Shown here: positions 20,547-30,609 of the stretch, piece by piece
Layout: each line of letters starts with the position of its first letter
Position numbering within the stretch: the stretch's first letter is position 1
Assembly (NCBI GenBank): GCA_004297555.1
Contig: SCSV01000188.1
Span: 1-43,620 of the forward strand
DNA from: Salinibacterium sp.
GTDB lineage: Bacteria; Actinomycetota; Actinomycetes; Actinomycetales; Microbacteriaceae
Direction of reading: 5' to 3'
Length of the DNA stretch: 43,620 nt
Notes under the pieces: generated by a model
What the model was told of the DNA's origin: nothing
What the model saw: only the letters and a program-made list of their open reading frames with translations
Database searches by the model: none
Position numbers and translations under genes: made by a program

Positions 20547-22886
20547 ATGGCGATCCCCAAGATCATCGGCGCGCAAACTGACTTCTCGGCTGGCGAACTC
20601 GACGTCACGATGAAGCGTGCCGATGACAACCCGACCAAGAAGGTCGGCGCGCGGCAGATGCTGAACTGGCGCATCCTGAATTCCAAGGCGGCGACAAACC
20701 GCCCGGGCCGGTCGGCGCTGTTCTTCGAGACCGGCCGGGTCGAAGAAGTGCTGATGTCGTCGGGGAATTTCTTCTATCTGGTGTTCGGCGACCGCTATCT
20801 GCGCGTCTACAACGCGAGCGGAACGCAGGTGTTCACGTCGCTGGTGAAGGGTGATGGGTCGACACCGATCCCGTGGACGATCGCGAGCGGCCTTGGCGCC
20901 ATCTGCTGGACGGTTATCGGCCTGTCGATCTACATCACTTACACGGCCGGCTATCCCGCCAACGTGCCGCAGGTGCTGACCTGGGATGGCACGACGGTCG
21001 GCGGTGGATGGACACTGTCGACCTATGCGGAGTCAGTGTCGGCCGGAGGCCAGAAGCGCACGCCGTTCTATCGCATCTCCCCGACCGGCATCACGCTGCT
21101 GCCGAGCAACACCAGCGGAACGATCAACATCATCTTTTCGGCCGCGGTGCTGCAAACCGGAATGGTCGGGACGCGGCTGAGCTATTGCGGCCGCCAGTTG
21201 ACGATCGCCAGCATCGCCGATTCCATGCATGGCACTGCCACCGTCAACGAGCAGCTGCCCGGCTCGGAATCCCTGCCGTTTGCGACGGCGCCGGCCGGCA
21301 TCTTCAACGTCGGCGACGTCGTGACGGGCTCGGTGTCCGGCGCAAAGGGTGTCGTGCTCTCGGTCGCCGCCCTCGCGATCTCGGTGCAACTGATCCCGCC
21401 TATCACGACGTTTGTTGCGACTGATGTCGTTGCCGGCCCGGGCGGGACGCTGGCGATGAACGCCGGCGCGACCGGCGGCGCCCCGGGCGCAGTGGCCGTG
21501 TGGAATGACGAAGTCATGAACGCGTTCCGCGGCTATCCGCAGTCGGTGTTCAACGATCAGGGGCGCCTCGGGTTCACGAACGTGCCGAGCGTTCCCTCAG
21601 GCATCATCTGGTCGACGATCGGCGTCAACAACGATCTATGGGTTGATCCGTTGGTCGCGACGGTGTCGACCGCGAATGCGATCTTCGATCTCGCGCCCGG
21701 CAAGACGCAGGTGCTCTATGTCATCCCCGGCATGGAGTCGAGCGAGTTCGTATTCTGCGACAACGCGATCTATTATATCCCGATCACGGTGCAGAACCCG
21801 CTCGTCCCCGGCAGCGTGCAATTCATCGGCGTGTCCGCCTACGGCAGCCTCGTCAACGTCCAGCCGCGCCGCGCCGAGCAGACCATCATCTACGTCAAGG
21901 CCGGCGGCCTCCAGGTCGGTGCGATCCAGGCACCCGGCGCCTACAATCGCCCTTATATCATCGACAACATCTCAGATCTGCACGCGCATCTATTCGCCGG
22001 CCACACGCCGCAGGCCATCGCGATCCCGACGGCCTCGACCGCGTTCGAGGAGCTGTACATCTACATCTCGTTCACCGGCGGCAGCCTCGTGGTCGGGAAG
22101 TATGCGATGAAAAGCGGCCTGATCGAGGCGGGTGAGGATGGACGGCCCGCGATCGGATGGGCGCCCTGGACGAGCGCCGGCAGTATCCTTTGGCTATCCG
22201 CGTACAGCTCGACCGTGCTGCTGACCAGTTTCTACGCCATCTCCGGCGCTACGCCATACAGCCTGATCGAGCAGTTCGATACCAACTCCTATGTCGACAG
22301 CGCGCTGCTGGTGAACAGTCTGCCGGCGGCAATTGCCGCGCAGAAACCGATCGGCAAAGGGCCGCTCTGGTTCATCGCGGGCGGCACCGTCACGCTGCTG
22401 GACGGGACGCCGCAATATCGGATGATGGGGACCTATCAGGTCGATGCAAACGGCTTCATCATTCCGCAGGGTAATGCGGGCGAGAACCTGTCATCTGGCG
22501 CGCTGGTCGCCGGGCAGCCATGGACGTCGATTCTTGAGCCGTTCGTGCCAGACGCCCCGGCGCAGGGCCGCAGCGTGTCGCAGCGCATGTTCAAGCGACG
22601 CGTGTCACGCATGGCGGTCTATGTGTCGCAGTCGACCGGCTTCCTGCTGGCGCGGCTGTTTGCCGGCCCGATCACGCGCACCTCGCCGCCGCTGGGCACC
22701 ATCATGAACACCTATCGCGTCACCGCATGGAATCAGGACGACGACCCGACGCAGCTGCCGCCACTGCGCGAGGAGGTGCAGCGCTGGCGCCCGATCGGCC
22801 GCGCCTATGACCCGCGTGTCGCTGTCATCAAGGACACCCCGGGACCATTGATTGTTCACGAGATCGGCATCGAGGCTTCGATTTAG
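20547..22886 (+). CDS. Tail tubular protein B-like (nozzle)
   Basis: 779 aa, MAIPKIIGAQTDFSAGELDV; the early FSAGEL motif is a hallmark of T7 gp12-type nozzle proteins. N-terminal segments KVGARQMLNWRILNSKAATN and FFYLVFGDRYLRVYNAS belong to the beta-propeller-like fold. It would close the tail and interact with fibres. Length matches the family. Confidence 0.85.
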   Translation: MAIPKIIGAQTDFSAGELDVTMKRADDNPTKKVGARQMLNWRILNSKAATNRPGRSALFFETGRVEEVLMSSGNFFYLVFGDRYLRVYNASGTQVFTSLVKGDGSTPIPWTIASGLGAICWTVIGLSIYITYTAGYPANVPQVLTWDGTTVGGGWTLSTYAESVSAGGQKRTPFYRISPTGITLLPSNTSGTINIIFSAAVLQTGMVGTRLSYCGRQLTIASIADSMHGTATVNEQLPGSESLPFATAPAGIFNVGDVVTGSVSGAKGVVLSVAALAISVQLIPPITTFVATDVVAGPGGTLAMNAGATGGAPGAVAVWNDEVMNAFRGYPQSVFNDQGRLGFTNVPSVPSGIIWSTIGVNNDLWVDPLVATVSTANAIFDLAPGKTQVLYVIPGMESSEFVFCDNAIYYIPITVQNPLVPGSVQFIGVSAYGSLVNVQPRRAEQTIIYVKAGGLQVGAIQAPGAYNRPYIIDNISDLHAHLFAGHTPQAIAIPTASTAFEELYIYISFTGGSLVVGKYAMKSGLIEAGEDGRPAIGWAPWTSAGSILWLSAYSSTVLLTSFYAISGATPYSLIEQFDTNSYVDSALLVNSLPAAIAAQKPIGKGPLWFIAGGTVTLLDGTPQYRMMGTYQVDANGFIIPQGNAGENLSSGALVAGQPWTSILEPFVPDAPAQGRSVSQRMFKRRVSRMAVYVSQSTGFLLARLFAGPITRTSPPLGTIMNTYRVTAWNQDDDPTQLPPLREEVQRWRPIGRAYDPRVAVIKDTPGPLIVHEIGIEASI

Positions 22887-23342
22887 ATGGGCGCAGCAGC
22901 AGCATCGGCGGCGTCGGTCGCCTCTCTCGGAATGACGGTTGCCGGCGACATCATGGGCGGCAGCGCGAAGCAGGCTGCCAATGACTACCAGGCCGCGCGG
23001 CTGGAGCAGGCGGCGCAGTTCGGTAAGACACAGGCGGCGCTGACCGACGCCACGATGCGCGAGAACCTGAACAACACGATCGGCACGATCGACGCGGTGC
23101 GCGCCGCTGCCGGAGTTGATCCGAGCTCGCCGACCACCTCGGCCATGGTCGAAATGAACACCGAGCGATCCAACCGGCAGCGCCTGGCCGCGGTCGGCAC
23201 GATCAATTCGCAGGTCGCCGAGCAGGAGGCCAGCGCGAAATACCTGCGCGAGGCCGGCGATTTTGCGGTGACGCAGAGCTACGTGAAGGCCGGGACGGAC
23301 GTGTTCAGCGCAGTGGCGAAATCACCTTTTGGGTTTGGATAG
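22887..23342 (+). CDS. Internal virion protein (gp14-like)
   Basis: 151 aa, Ala-rich and helical (SVASLGMTVAGDIMGGSAKQ, AARLEQAAQFGKTQAALTDA). Size and position between nozzle and the large internal proteins are those of the T7 gp14 class, which is ejected first and lodges in the outer membrane. Starts right after the nozzle stop. Confidence 0.7.
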   Translation: MGAAAASAASVASLGMTVAGDIMGGSAKQAANDYQAARLEQAAQFGKTQAALTDATMRENLNNTIGTIDAVRAAAGVDPSSPTTSAMVEMNTERSNRQRLAAVGTINSQVAEQEASAKYLREAGDFAVTQSYVKAGTDVFSAVAKSPFGFG

Positions 23343-23345
23343 AGC

Positions 23346-26300
23346 ATGGTCGACCTTCCCTCGATCCCGAATGCCATCCCGAACCTGCAGGCGCCGCGGT
23401 CCAGCCTGTCGCCCGGCCAGATCGCCGCGCCCTATCAGGAGCTCGCCGACAATCTGACCAAGGCCGGCGAGGTGATGCAGGAGGACGTCGCCAAGCCGCT
23501 TGCCAAGAAGGCTGGCGAGGCCGCGGTGTCGGAGGATGGCAAGACCATCACGCAGCCGTCTTTCCCGATCCTGGGGCCGGCCTCGGCCGAGTTCGCCCGC
23601 GCCGCCCGGTTCACTGCGCTCGCCCGGATGACGCCGGAGATCGAGAACGGGATTGCCAAGATCCGGATCGAGCATGCCAATGATCCGGAGGGCTATCAGA
23701 AGGCGGTCAAGTCCTACAAGGATAGCTATCTCGCCGGCGATCAGGAGAAGGGCATCTCGCCGATCAGCGATCCCACGCTGAAGGGCCCGGTCGAAAAGAC
23801 CATCCTGGAGCACGCCGGCGCCGGCTATCGCTCGGTGCTGGAGCAGACAAATCAGACCAACGTCACCAACGCCAAGACCGCGATCACCTCGCAGATCACG
23901 GACCTGTCGAACAAGATGGCGCAGTCGGCCTATTCCGGCGGGGTCGATACGCCCGAATACCAGCGGATGCAGGGTGATCTCGGCGCGCTCTACCGCCAGA
24001 TGGGCGCCGATCCGCGCATGGGCTACCCGAAGGAGCGGATCGACTCCGAACTGTCACAGATGATCAGTCAGCAGCGCACCATGGCGCTGGCCGGTCAGGC
24101 TGTCCGGATGATGGACGCGGACAGCCCGACCGCGCGCGCCGACGCGAAGAAGTGGCTGATCGACAAGGTCTACAACGACCCGACGCTGAACCTGACGCTG
24201 GCGCAGCGTCACCAGGCGGTCACCACCGCCATGGGGCTGATGGAGGCGCGCTCGGCCGACAACAAGGCGCTGATCGACGCCAACAAGGCGACGGCCACCA
24301 GCCTGCTGACCCAGCTGCACACCAACGCGCCGTACAACCCGATCACGGTCAACGACGCGATCGACAACGCGCGCAAGCTCGGCGACGTCGAGAGCTATTA
24401 CAAGCTGACCTTCGCCAAGGGCATGCACGACTGGGATTCGGCGATCCGCGCCGCGCCGCTGCCGCAGCAGCTGGCCGGGTTGCGCTCGCTCGACAGCACG
24501 CAGGCCAGCAACCAGGCGATGCAGTTCTTCACCGGCCGGGGCTACAGCCGGGAGGCCGCGGCGGGCATCGTCGGCAATCTGATCCAGGAAAGCGGGCTCA
24601 ACCCGAGCATGGTGCACGACCAGGGCACCGGGCTCGGCATCGCCGGCCACCGGCTGGAGCGGCTGGACGCGATGAAGGCTTATGCGGCGTCGGTCGGCAA
24701 GCCGGTGACCGACTTCCAGACCCAGCTCGAGTTCATCGACAAGGAGCTGCAGACCACGGAGGCTGGCGTCGGCGCGCGGCTGAAGGCTGCCAAGACGCCG
24801 CAGGAAGCCGCCGCCGCCTTCATCGACTACGAGCGGCCGCAGGGCTGGACCGCCGCCAATCCGTCGGCCGGCCATGGTTTCGCGAACCGGGTCAACAACG
24901 CGGCCGCGGTCTATGGCGGCGCTCCGGCGGGCCCACAGACCGGCGCCGGTGCGGCATGGTTCAACGAGGCCCGGGTCGAGCAGGTCGCGCGCACCCGCGA
25001 ATACCTCAAAGGGCAGGCGCCCGATATCGTCGAGACCACGATCAGCCGGCTGAACAAGACCGGCGATGTTCCGGATTCCGACCTGAAGAACGTCTCGGAG
25101 CTGCTCCGCGAGACCGGCCGTGACGACCTCCGCGAGAAGCTCGATGTCGCGTTGCGAGGGCACTATGCCGTAGACGAGTTGAACAAACTGCCGCAGTCGG
25201 TCCGCGAGGCGTGGCTTACGCAGACCACGCCGGAGGCCGCGCAGAGCAATTTCGCGTTCAAGGTGCAGGAGGCCATAAAGACCGGCATTCAGGCAACTGA
25301 GAATGCCATGAAGGAAACCCCTTATTCGACCTATGCGACGCGGACCAAAGCGCTGCCGCCGGCCGCCTACGACTTCTCCAAGCCGGACACGATCGGTGCT
25401 ACCGCGACGCTGCGCGCTGGCCAGCAGCGGGCGATCCGCGCCAATGACGAATCCGGCCCGATCTCGGTGTTCGAGGGCAAGGAGGGGGAGGCGTTCGGCA
25501 ACCTGCTGACCAACGGCGACCCCAAGGCGGCCGCGCAGGCGCTGTCCGGGCTCGCCGGTCTGCCGGACGACGTTTATCAGGCCACGCTGGCCCAGAAACC
25601 GGTCGCTGATGCGGTGGCCGGCATGATGGGCTCCAAGGACCCGGCGCGGATGTCGGCCGCCATGCAGGCCGCTGACAAGCTCTGGAGGGCATCCCCGGCC
25701 GATGCCGAGGCGGCGCTGGGCAAGTCGGCGATGACCAAGATGCAGGCATGGCAGGGGCTGCAGGGCGCGTTCAGCGCGCCGGAGATCGCCGAGCGGCTGA
25801 ACGCGGGCGACGAGCCCTCGACGCTCAAGGCGCGGCAGGCCGCCAAGGACGAGGCCGAGAAGGAGACCAGCAGCCTGTCGCCGTCCGACATGGCCTACAA
25901 GCTCGGCTCGGGCTGGTGGGGCATCGGCCGGCTGACCGGCTCGACCCCGTCGGCGCCGTTCGACAGCATCAAGGGCGGCGAACTTGTCAACGATTACCGC
26001 ACGACCTACACCGCGTTGCGGGCCTATGGCGTGGACGCCAGCCGTGCGTCGGACTTGGCCGTCCAGCGGCTGCAGGCGACATGGGGCGTCTCGGGCGCGG
26101 CCGGCAACCAGATCATGAAGAACCCGCCGGAGAAGTTCTATCCCACGGTTGATGGGTCGCACGATTGGATCAAAGCGGACCTCCGGGATTGGGTCGCATC
26201 GAAGCGTGGCGCGCAATTCGCGGGTGAGGGCGCCGTTCTGGAGCCGGGTGTTGCCGATGCCTTGCCATCCAGGAACTGGACGATCGAGGGCCTTGTTGCC

Positions 26301-26516
26301 GACCGGCAGACCCAAGCCGAGATTGCGGCGGGCAGGCCACCGACCTATCAGGTCGCGATCCGGAAGCCCGACGGCAATCTCGACCTGATCGAAAGTCGAG
26401 TGGTCTTCGACGCGAAGAATCATATCGCGGAAGCGGGAGCCAAGGCCGAGCAGCGCCGGCAGACCGTCGACTTCATGCGCTCCAACCAGTTCCAGGCCGG
26501 AGCGCCGCAGCCATGA
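23346..26516 (+). CDS. Internal virion protein with phage tail lysozyme domain
   Basis: 1056 aa. Residues ~390-520 form a lysozyme-like module: YSREAAAGIVGNLIQESGLN with the catalytic Glu near 415, GLGIAGHRLERLDAMKAYA, and AAAFIDYERPQGW. This is the 'phage tail lysozyme' type, used to cut peptidoglycan during DNA entry. Flanking regions are long helical, Ala/Gln-rich segments as in T7 gp15/gp16 class ejection proteins. No cysteines seen. ATGA overlap with the next large gene. Confidence 0.82.
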   Translation: MVDLPSIPNAIPNLQAPRSSLSPGQIAAPYQELADNLTKAGEVMQEDVAKPLAKKAGEAAVSEDGKTITQPSFPILGPASAEFARAARFTALARMTPEIENGIAKIRIEHANDPEGYQKAVKSYKDSYLAGDQEKGISPISDPTLKGPVEKTILEHAGAGYRSVLEQTNQTNVTNAKTAITSQITDLSNKMAQSAYSGGVDTPEYQRMQGDLGALYRQMGADPRMGYPKERIDSELSQMISQQRTMALAGQAVRMMDADSPTARADAKKWLIDKVYNDPTLNLTLAQRHQAVTTAMGLMEARSADNKALIDANKATATSLLTQLHTNAPYNPITVNDAIDNARKLGDVESYYKLTFAKGMHDWDSAIRAAPLPQQLAGLRSLDSTQASNQAMQFFTGRGYSREAAAGIVGNLIQESGLNPSMVHDQGTGLGIAGHRLERLDAMKAYAASVGKPVTDFQTQLEFIDKELQTTEAGVGARLKAAKTPQEAAAAFIDYERPQGWTAANPSAGHGFANRVNNAAAVYGGAPAGPQTGAGAAWFNEARVEQVARTREYLKGQAPDIVETTISRLNKTGDVPDSDLKNVSELLRETGRDDLREKLDVALRGHYAVDELNKLPQSVREAWLTQTTPEAAQSNFAFKVQEAIKTGIQATENAMKETPYSTYATRTKALPPAAYDFSKPDTIGATATLRAGQQRAIRANDESGPISVFEGKEGEAFGNLLTNGDPKAAAQALSGLAGLPDDVYQATLAQKPVADAVAGMMGSKDPARMSAAMQAADKLWRASPADAEAALGKSAMTKMQAWQGLQGAFSAPEIAERLNAGDEPSTLKARQAAKDEAEKETSSLSPSDMAYKLGSGWWGIGRLTGSTPSAPFDSIKGGELVNDYRTTYTALRAYGVDASRASDLAVQRLQATWGVSGAAGNQIMKNPPEKFYPTVDGSHDWIKADLRDWVASKRGAQFAGEGAVLEPGVADALPSRNWTIEGLVADRQTQAEIAAGRPPTYQVAIRKPDGNLDLIESRVVFDAKNHIAEAGAKAEQRRQTVDFMRSNQFQAGAPQP

Positions 26517-29500
26517 CCGCAATGGATGCGCCGTCAGATCCCGCATTCGGCCTGCGCACCGAGCAGGGCGGCCCGCCCGCGGCGCAGGAATCTCCATCGT
26601 TTGGGGACGTGATCATTCCGGCTTTCCGGCAGACGAACACCGTCGTGTCGGCGATCCAGTACTTGCGCAATTCCGGCGAATACGAGCCAGTGCCCAGTTA
26701 CAATCCGATCGACGACATCAAGGGCTGGAGGGATCAGAAATACCTCGCCGACCATGCAATGAAGTTCGTCGGCTCGCAATCCCCGGCCGATACCTATGCC
26801 ATCAAGGACCAGATCGACACCGAGGAGGAAGACCGGCGCCTGCTGGCGTCGAGCGGGAAAATCGGCTTCGTGGCCACGGCGGTAGCTGGCGCGCTCGATC
26901 CGACCATGCTGCTGCCCGGCGGCGTCGGCATCGACGCGGCGAAAGGCGGCCTGACCTTCACCAAGGCGGCAGTTGCAACCGGCAAGGCCGGGCTGCTGGC
27001 GACCACCGCGCAGGAGGTGCTGCTGCACGGCACCCAGCAGACCCGCACGTTCGAGGAATCGGCGCTCAACGTCGCCAGCGGGACGCTGCTGTCGGCGCTG
27101 ATCGGCGGCGGCGCGACGGCGTTCCTGTCGCCGACGGAGCGGGCCGCCGTGGAGGCCAAGCTGTCGGCCGACCGCGCGGACATGAACGCGCACGCGGGCA
27201 ATCCGCCGACGGGAGAGATGCCCGTGGCGCCGCCGTCTTCCGGCGTGGCCTATCCCGTGGCCGCCGGCGCTGCCGCGTCCGACACCCGAAAGCTCGAGCT
27301 GGTCGATTTCGGCCTGAACCAGATCCCCGGCGTCTCGCGGCTGGTCGAGAAGACCTCGCCGATGCAGCGGGTGTTCGGCGCCGACAGCCCAACGGCGCGG
27401 CGCACAGGCGCGGACCTTGCCGAGACCTCGCTCCTGTTCAAGGAGAATCTGGAAGGCGGCGTCACCACGGCGGGGCCCGCGCTCGACCGTGAGGCCCGGC
27501 TGCTGATCCACCAGGGCCAAGTCGCGACCGGCGACGAGTTGTCCCGGCTATTCTCGGAATACCGCTATGGCGAGCATGTCCGGGCGCCGCGCGCGCGCGA
27601 CACGCTGCAGGGCATCACCGGCCAACGCCCCGAAGGCAAGATGTCGTTCTCCGAATTCAAGGAGGCGGTCAGCGACGCGCTCCGGAACGGCGACCAGCAC
27701 GAAATCCCACAGGTTCAGCAGGCCGCGCAGACCATCCGCAACAAGGTGTTCGAACCGTGGAAGAAACGGGCGATCGACGCCGGACTGCTGCCGGAGAACG
27801 TCGGGGTCAAGACGGCCGACAGCTACCTGTCCCGGCTCTACAACAAGCAGGCCATCACGGCGCGGCGGCCGGAGTTCGTCGACCGGGTGACCGACTGGCT
27901 GTGGGGTGACCAGCAGGCCAAGGCCGAGGCGCAGACCAAGATCGGCGCCTATCACGGCGCGCTGCAGTCGCACGAAGCCACGATCGGCAAGATCCAGGAC
28001 CGGATCACCAAGTTGGAGGTCGATGCCGACGTGATCGCGGCGCGGCAGGAGGAGACCACCCGCCTCAACAAGGCGGCCAATCAGCGCGCGCGAAAGCTCC
28101 GCGAGGGTGCCGATCAGGACACGCTGCCGCTACAGAACGCGCAGGGCGGGGCGGCGTTCGAGACCCTGGCGCGCAACCGCGGCAATCTGCTGGCCGATCG
28201 TGCATCCGCCAAGCTGGCCGAAATCGAGACGCTCGAGCAGAAGCTGGCCACCGAGACCGCCAGCCGGGATTCGATGCGTGCCAAGATCGAGGATGAGATC
28301 GGCCGCTGGGAGGGCAAATCGACCAAGGAGGCCAAGGCGGCGCTGAAGGCCCGTGGCGAGGCCGAGCAGGCGCGCACGGCTGCGATCGAGGCCGGCACGT
28401 CCAAGAGCAAGGGCGAGCGGCTGGGCAGCGCGGACAAGGCCGTGGACCGGGCCGTGGCGCGCATCATGGAATCGGACCGCAGCCTAACCCGCGACGAGCT
28501 CCGATCGCGCGCGCAAGAGATCACCGACCGCATCATCGGCTCGCCCGATGGCCGGCTGCCCTATGATCTCGGCATGGAGCACGGCACGGCGTTCGGCGGC
28601 TCCGGCGAGGCCCCGCGCGGTGCGCTCGCCGCCCGCGAGTTCAACATCCCGGACGCCACGATCAAGGACTTCCTGGAAAACGACATCGAGCACATCATCG
28701 CCACCCACCTGAAGACCATGGTCCCGGACGTACTGCTGACCGAGAAGTTCGGCGACACCCGGATGACCGAGGCGTTCCGCAAGATCAACGACGAGTACGC
28801 CGCGATGGTCGATGCGGCCAAATCCGAGAAGGAGCGCGGCCGGCTGGAGAAGGAGCGGCAGGGCGTGATCGACGATCTCGCCGCGATCCGCGACCGCATC
28901 CGGGGCACCTACGCGATCTCGTCCGAGCTCCCGATGCGCAACGCCGCGCGCGCCGCCAACGTGCTGAAGAACTACAACGTGCTGACCTCGATGGGCTCGG
29001 CCGCACTGTCCAGCCTGCCCGACATGGCGGGCTCGGTGATGCGCCACGGCCTGACCTCGACCTTCCGAGACGCTTGGGTGCCGTTCTTCCAGTTCCTGAC
29101 CCAGCAGTCCGACGCCTGGCAGGAGGCGGGCCGACAGTATCGCGCCATGGGCATCGCGGTGGAATCCGTGCTCGCCAGCCGTCACCACGCGTTGACCGAC
29201 ACGCTGGACACCTACCATCCGCAGTCCCGCGTCGAGCGGACCATGCAGTGGGCGACCGGCAAGTTCCAATTCGTCAACATGCTGGCGCCGTGGACCGACT
29301 TCGCCAAGATCAACGCCTCGATGGTGGCCGGCTCCGAGCTGCTGCGCGCGGTCAAAGCGGCCTCGGAGGGCACTGCCTCGGCGCGGATGCTGCGGACCCT
29401 GGGTGAGTCCGGGGTCGAACCGCACATGGCCGATCGAATCGCCAAGGCGTTCGAGACCGGCGGCGAGATCCGCGATGGCGTGCACCTGCCGAATACGGCC

Positions 29501-30175
29501 GAATGGACCGACGCCGAGGCCCGCCGGGTATTCGAGGGTGCGGTCGCGCGCGATGCCGATATCGCCGTGGTCACGCCAGGACAAGAGAAGCCCTTGATCA
29601 TGAGTCACCCGCTGCTCAGTATCCTATTCCAATTCAAATCCTTTACTGCCGCAGCAACAGAACGAGTTCTCATCTCGAATTTGCAACGACGTGATGCCCA
29701 AGTTCTGCAAGGCATGATTTTTTCGATGGGCTTGGGAATGCTGTCGTACAAGCTCAACTCGCTGACAGGTGGATCGCCGACGAGCGATAAGCCTCAGGAT
29801 TGGGTGAAAGAAGCCATCTCGCGAGGCAACCTACTTGGCTGGTTTGAAGAAGGGAACGCCCTGGCCTCCAAGGCCACGCGCGGCGGCGTCGACATCTATC
29901 GCATGATCGGCGCCGACAAGCCGCTATCGCGCTACGCGAGCCGCTCGGCGATGGACCAGCTCCTCGGCCCGACCGCCGGCAAGATCGGCGGCATCATCCA
30001 GGGCGTGCAAGCCGTATCTCGACCGAGCGAATGGAATGAGGCCGATAGCAAGGCAATCCGCCGGCTCGTTGCCGGGCAGAACGTGTTCTATCTCCGCCGC
30101 CTGTTCGATCAGGTCGAGGCCAGCGGCAATAATGCGTTCGGCATCCCGATGAAGGCCAAGCCAGAGAACCGCTGA
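26513..30175 (+). CDS. Large internal virion (ejection) protein
   Basis: 1220 aa, the largest ORF; ATG 26513 (ATGA overlap) or ATG 26522. Contains a predicted glycine/hydrophobic stretch (IGFVATAVAGALDPTMLLPG), a long coiled coil around residues 480-680, and a hydrophobic C-terminal part (LKNYNVLTSMGSAALSSLPD; MIFSMGLGMLSYKLNSLTGG). It corresponds to T7 gp16 by position and size, though the lytic domain here lies in the preceding gene. A patch at about 29600-29870 has A/T-richer codon choice than its surroundings. Confidence 0.75.
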   Translation: MTAMDAPSDPAFGLRTEQGGPPAAQESPSFGDVIIPAFRQTNTVVSAIQYLRNSGEYEPVPSYNPIDDIKGWRDQKYLADHAMKFVGSQSPADTYAIKDQIDTEEEDRRLLASSGKIGFVATAVAGALDPTMLLPGGVGIDAAKGGLTFTKAAVATGKAGLLATTAQEVLLHGTQQTRTFEESALNVASGTLLSALIGGGATAFLSPTERAAVEAKLSADRADMNAHAGNPPTGEMPVAPPSSGVAYPVAAGAAASDTRKLELVDFGLNQIPGVSRLVEKTSPMQRVFGADSPTARRTGADLAETSLLFKENLEGGVTTAGPALDREARLLIHQGQVATGDELSRLFSEYRYGEHVRAPRARDTLQGITGQRPEGKMSFSEFKEAVSDALRNGDQHEIPQVQQAAQTIRNKVFEPWKKRAIDAGLLPENVGVKTADSYLSRLYNKQAITARRPEFVDRVTDWLWGDQQAKAEAQTKIGAYHGALQSHEATIGKIQDRITKLEVDADVIAARQEETTRLNKAANQRARKLREGADQDTLPLQNAQGGAAFETLARNRGNLLADRASAKLAEIETLEQKLATETASRDSMRAKIEDEIGRWEGKSTKEAKAALKARGEAEQARTAAIEAGTSKSKGERLGSADKAVDRAVARIMESDRSLTRDELRSRAQEITDRIIGSPDGRLPYDLGMEHGTAFGGSGEAPRGALAAREFNIPDATIKDFLENDIEHIIATHLKTMVPDVLLTEKFGDTRMTEAFRKINDEYAAMVDAAKSEKERGRLEKERQGVIDDLAAIRDRIRGTYAISSELPMRNAARAANVLKNYNVLTSMGSAALSSLPDMAGSVMRHGLTSTFRDAWVPFFQFLTQQSDAWQEAGRQYRAMGIAVESVLASRHHALTDTLDTYHPQSRVERTMQWATGKFQFVNMLAPWTDFAKINASMVAGSELLRAVKAASEGTASARMLRTLGESGVEPHMADRIAKAFETGGEIRDGVHLPNTAEWTDAEARRVFEGAVARDADIAVVTPGQEKPLIMSHPLLSILFQFKSFTAAATERVLISNLQRRDAQVLQGMIFSMGLGMLSYKLNSLTGGSPTSDKPQDWVKEAISRGNLLGWFEEGNALASKATRGGVDIYRMIGADKPLSRYASRSAMDQLLGPTAGKIGGIIQGVQAVSRPSEWNEADSKAIRRLVAGQNVFYLRRLFDQVEASGNNAFGIPMKAKPENR

Positions 30176-30185
30176 GTGCGTTGCG
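30176..30185 (+). promoter_or_regulatory. GTGCGTTGCG motif, copy 5 (before fibre-region genes)
   Basis: Exact 10-mer directly after the TGA of the ejection protein gene and 61 nt before ATG 30237. Extended GTGCGTTGCGGCGG. Confidence 0.5.
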
Positions 30186-30192
30186 GCGGTAT

Positions 30193-30216
30193 CGCCCGGA
30201 AGCAATCCTCCGGGCG
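30193..30216 (+). other. 5'-UTR hairpin
   Basis: Perfect 8-bp stem CGCCCGGA/TCCGGGCG with an 8-nt loop, between motif copy 5 and ATG 30237. No T-run follows, so it is not a standard terminator; it could stabilise the transcript 5' end. Confidence 0.5.
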
Positions 30217-30236
30217 GATCACAGGACCGCCCCGCC

Positions 30237-30599
30237 ATGAAACGTCTCGCCGCCGCTCTGCTCGCGCTGTGTCTGGCCGGGCCGGCTTTTGCCCAAGCGA
30301 TCAATTCGACCACCACCAACGGCGCTGTGGTCATCACGGCCGGCAACACGTTCCAGACCGTGCTGGCCGCGCTCGGCGCTCCGCCGGCGCAGCGGCGTTC
30401 CCTGACGATCGCCAACAACAACTCAACGGATAGCTGCTGGATCGTGGTCGGTGGCGTGCTCGGCAGCGCCACCAAGGGCATTTCAATCCTGCTGCTGCCG
30501 GGCGGCTCCTACACCCGGTACTACCCCTATGTGCCGGCGGATGCGATCCACGCGACCTGCACCACCACGAACGACACGCTTTACATCGACACGCAATAG
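30237..30599 (+). CDS. Small secreted-type protein of the fibre module
   Basis: 120 aa. MKRLAAALLALCLAGPAFAQ is a Sec signal peptide with AFA-Q cleavage. The mature ~100 residues are beta-like (VVITAGNTFQTVLAALGAPP, LTIANNNSTDSCWIVVGG) with exactly two Cys. AGGA lies upstream of the ATG. Probably part of the virion surface or a fibre accessory; function unknown. Confidence 0.72.
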   Translation: MKRLAAALLALCLAGPAFAQAINSTTTNGAVVITAGNTFQTVLAALGAPPAQRRSLTIANNNSTDSCWIVVGGVLGSATKGISILLLPGGSYTRYYPYVPADAIHATCTTTNDTLYIDTQ

Positions 30600-30609
30600 G
30601 ATCCGGCGC

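Noticed and set aside
24054-26597. 847-aa minus-strand ORF, and similar long antisense ORFs (e.g. 11412-12455, 14062-15132, 16191-17138, 18365-19762, 26534-27520, 28484-29608)
   Set aside because: All lie opposite well-supported structural genes, have Arg/Gly/Leu-rich compositions with no recognisable domains, and arise because high-GC coding DNA has few stops on the opposite strand.
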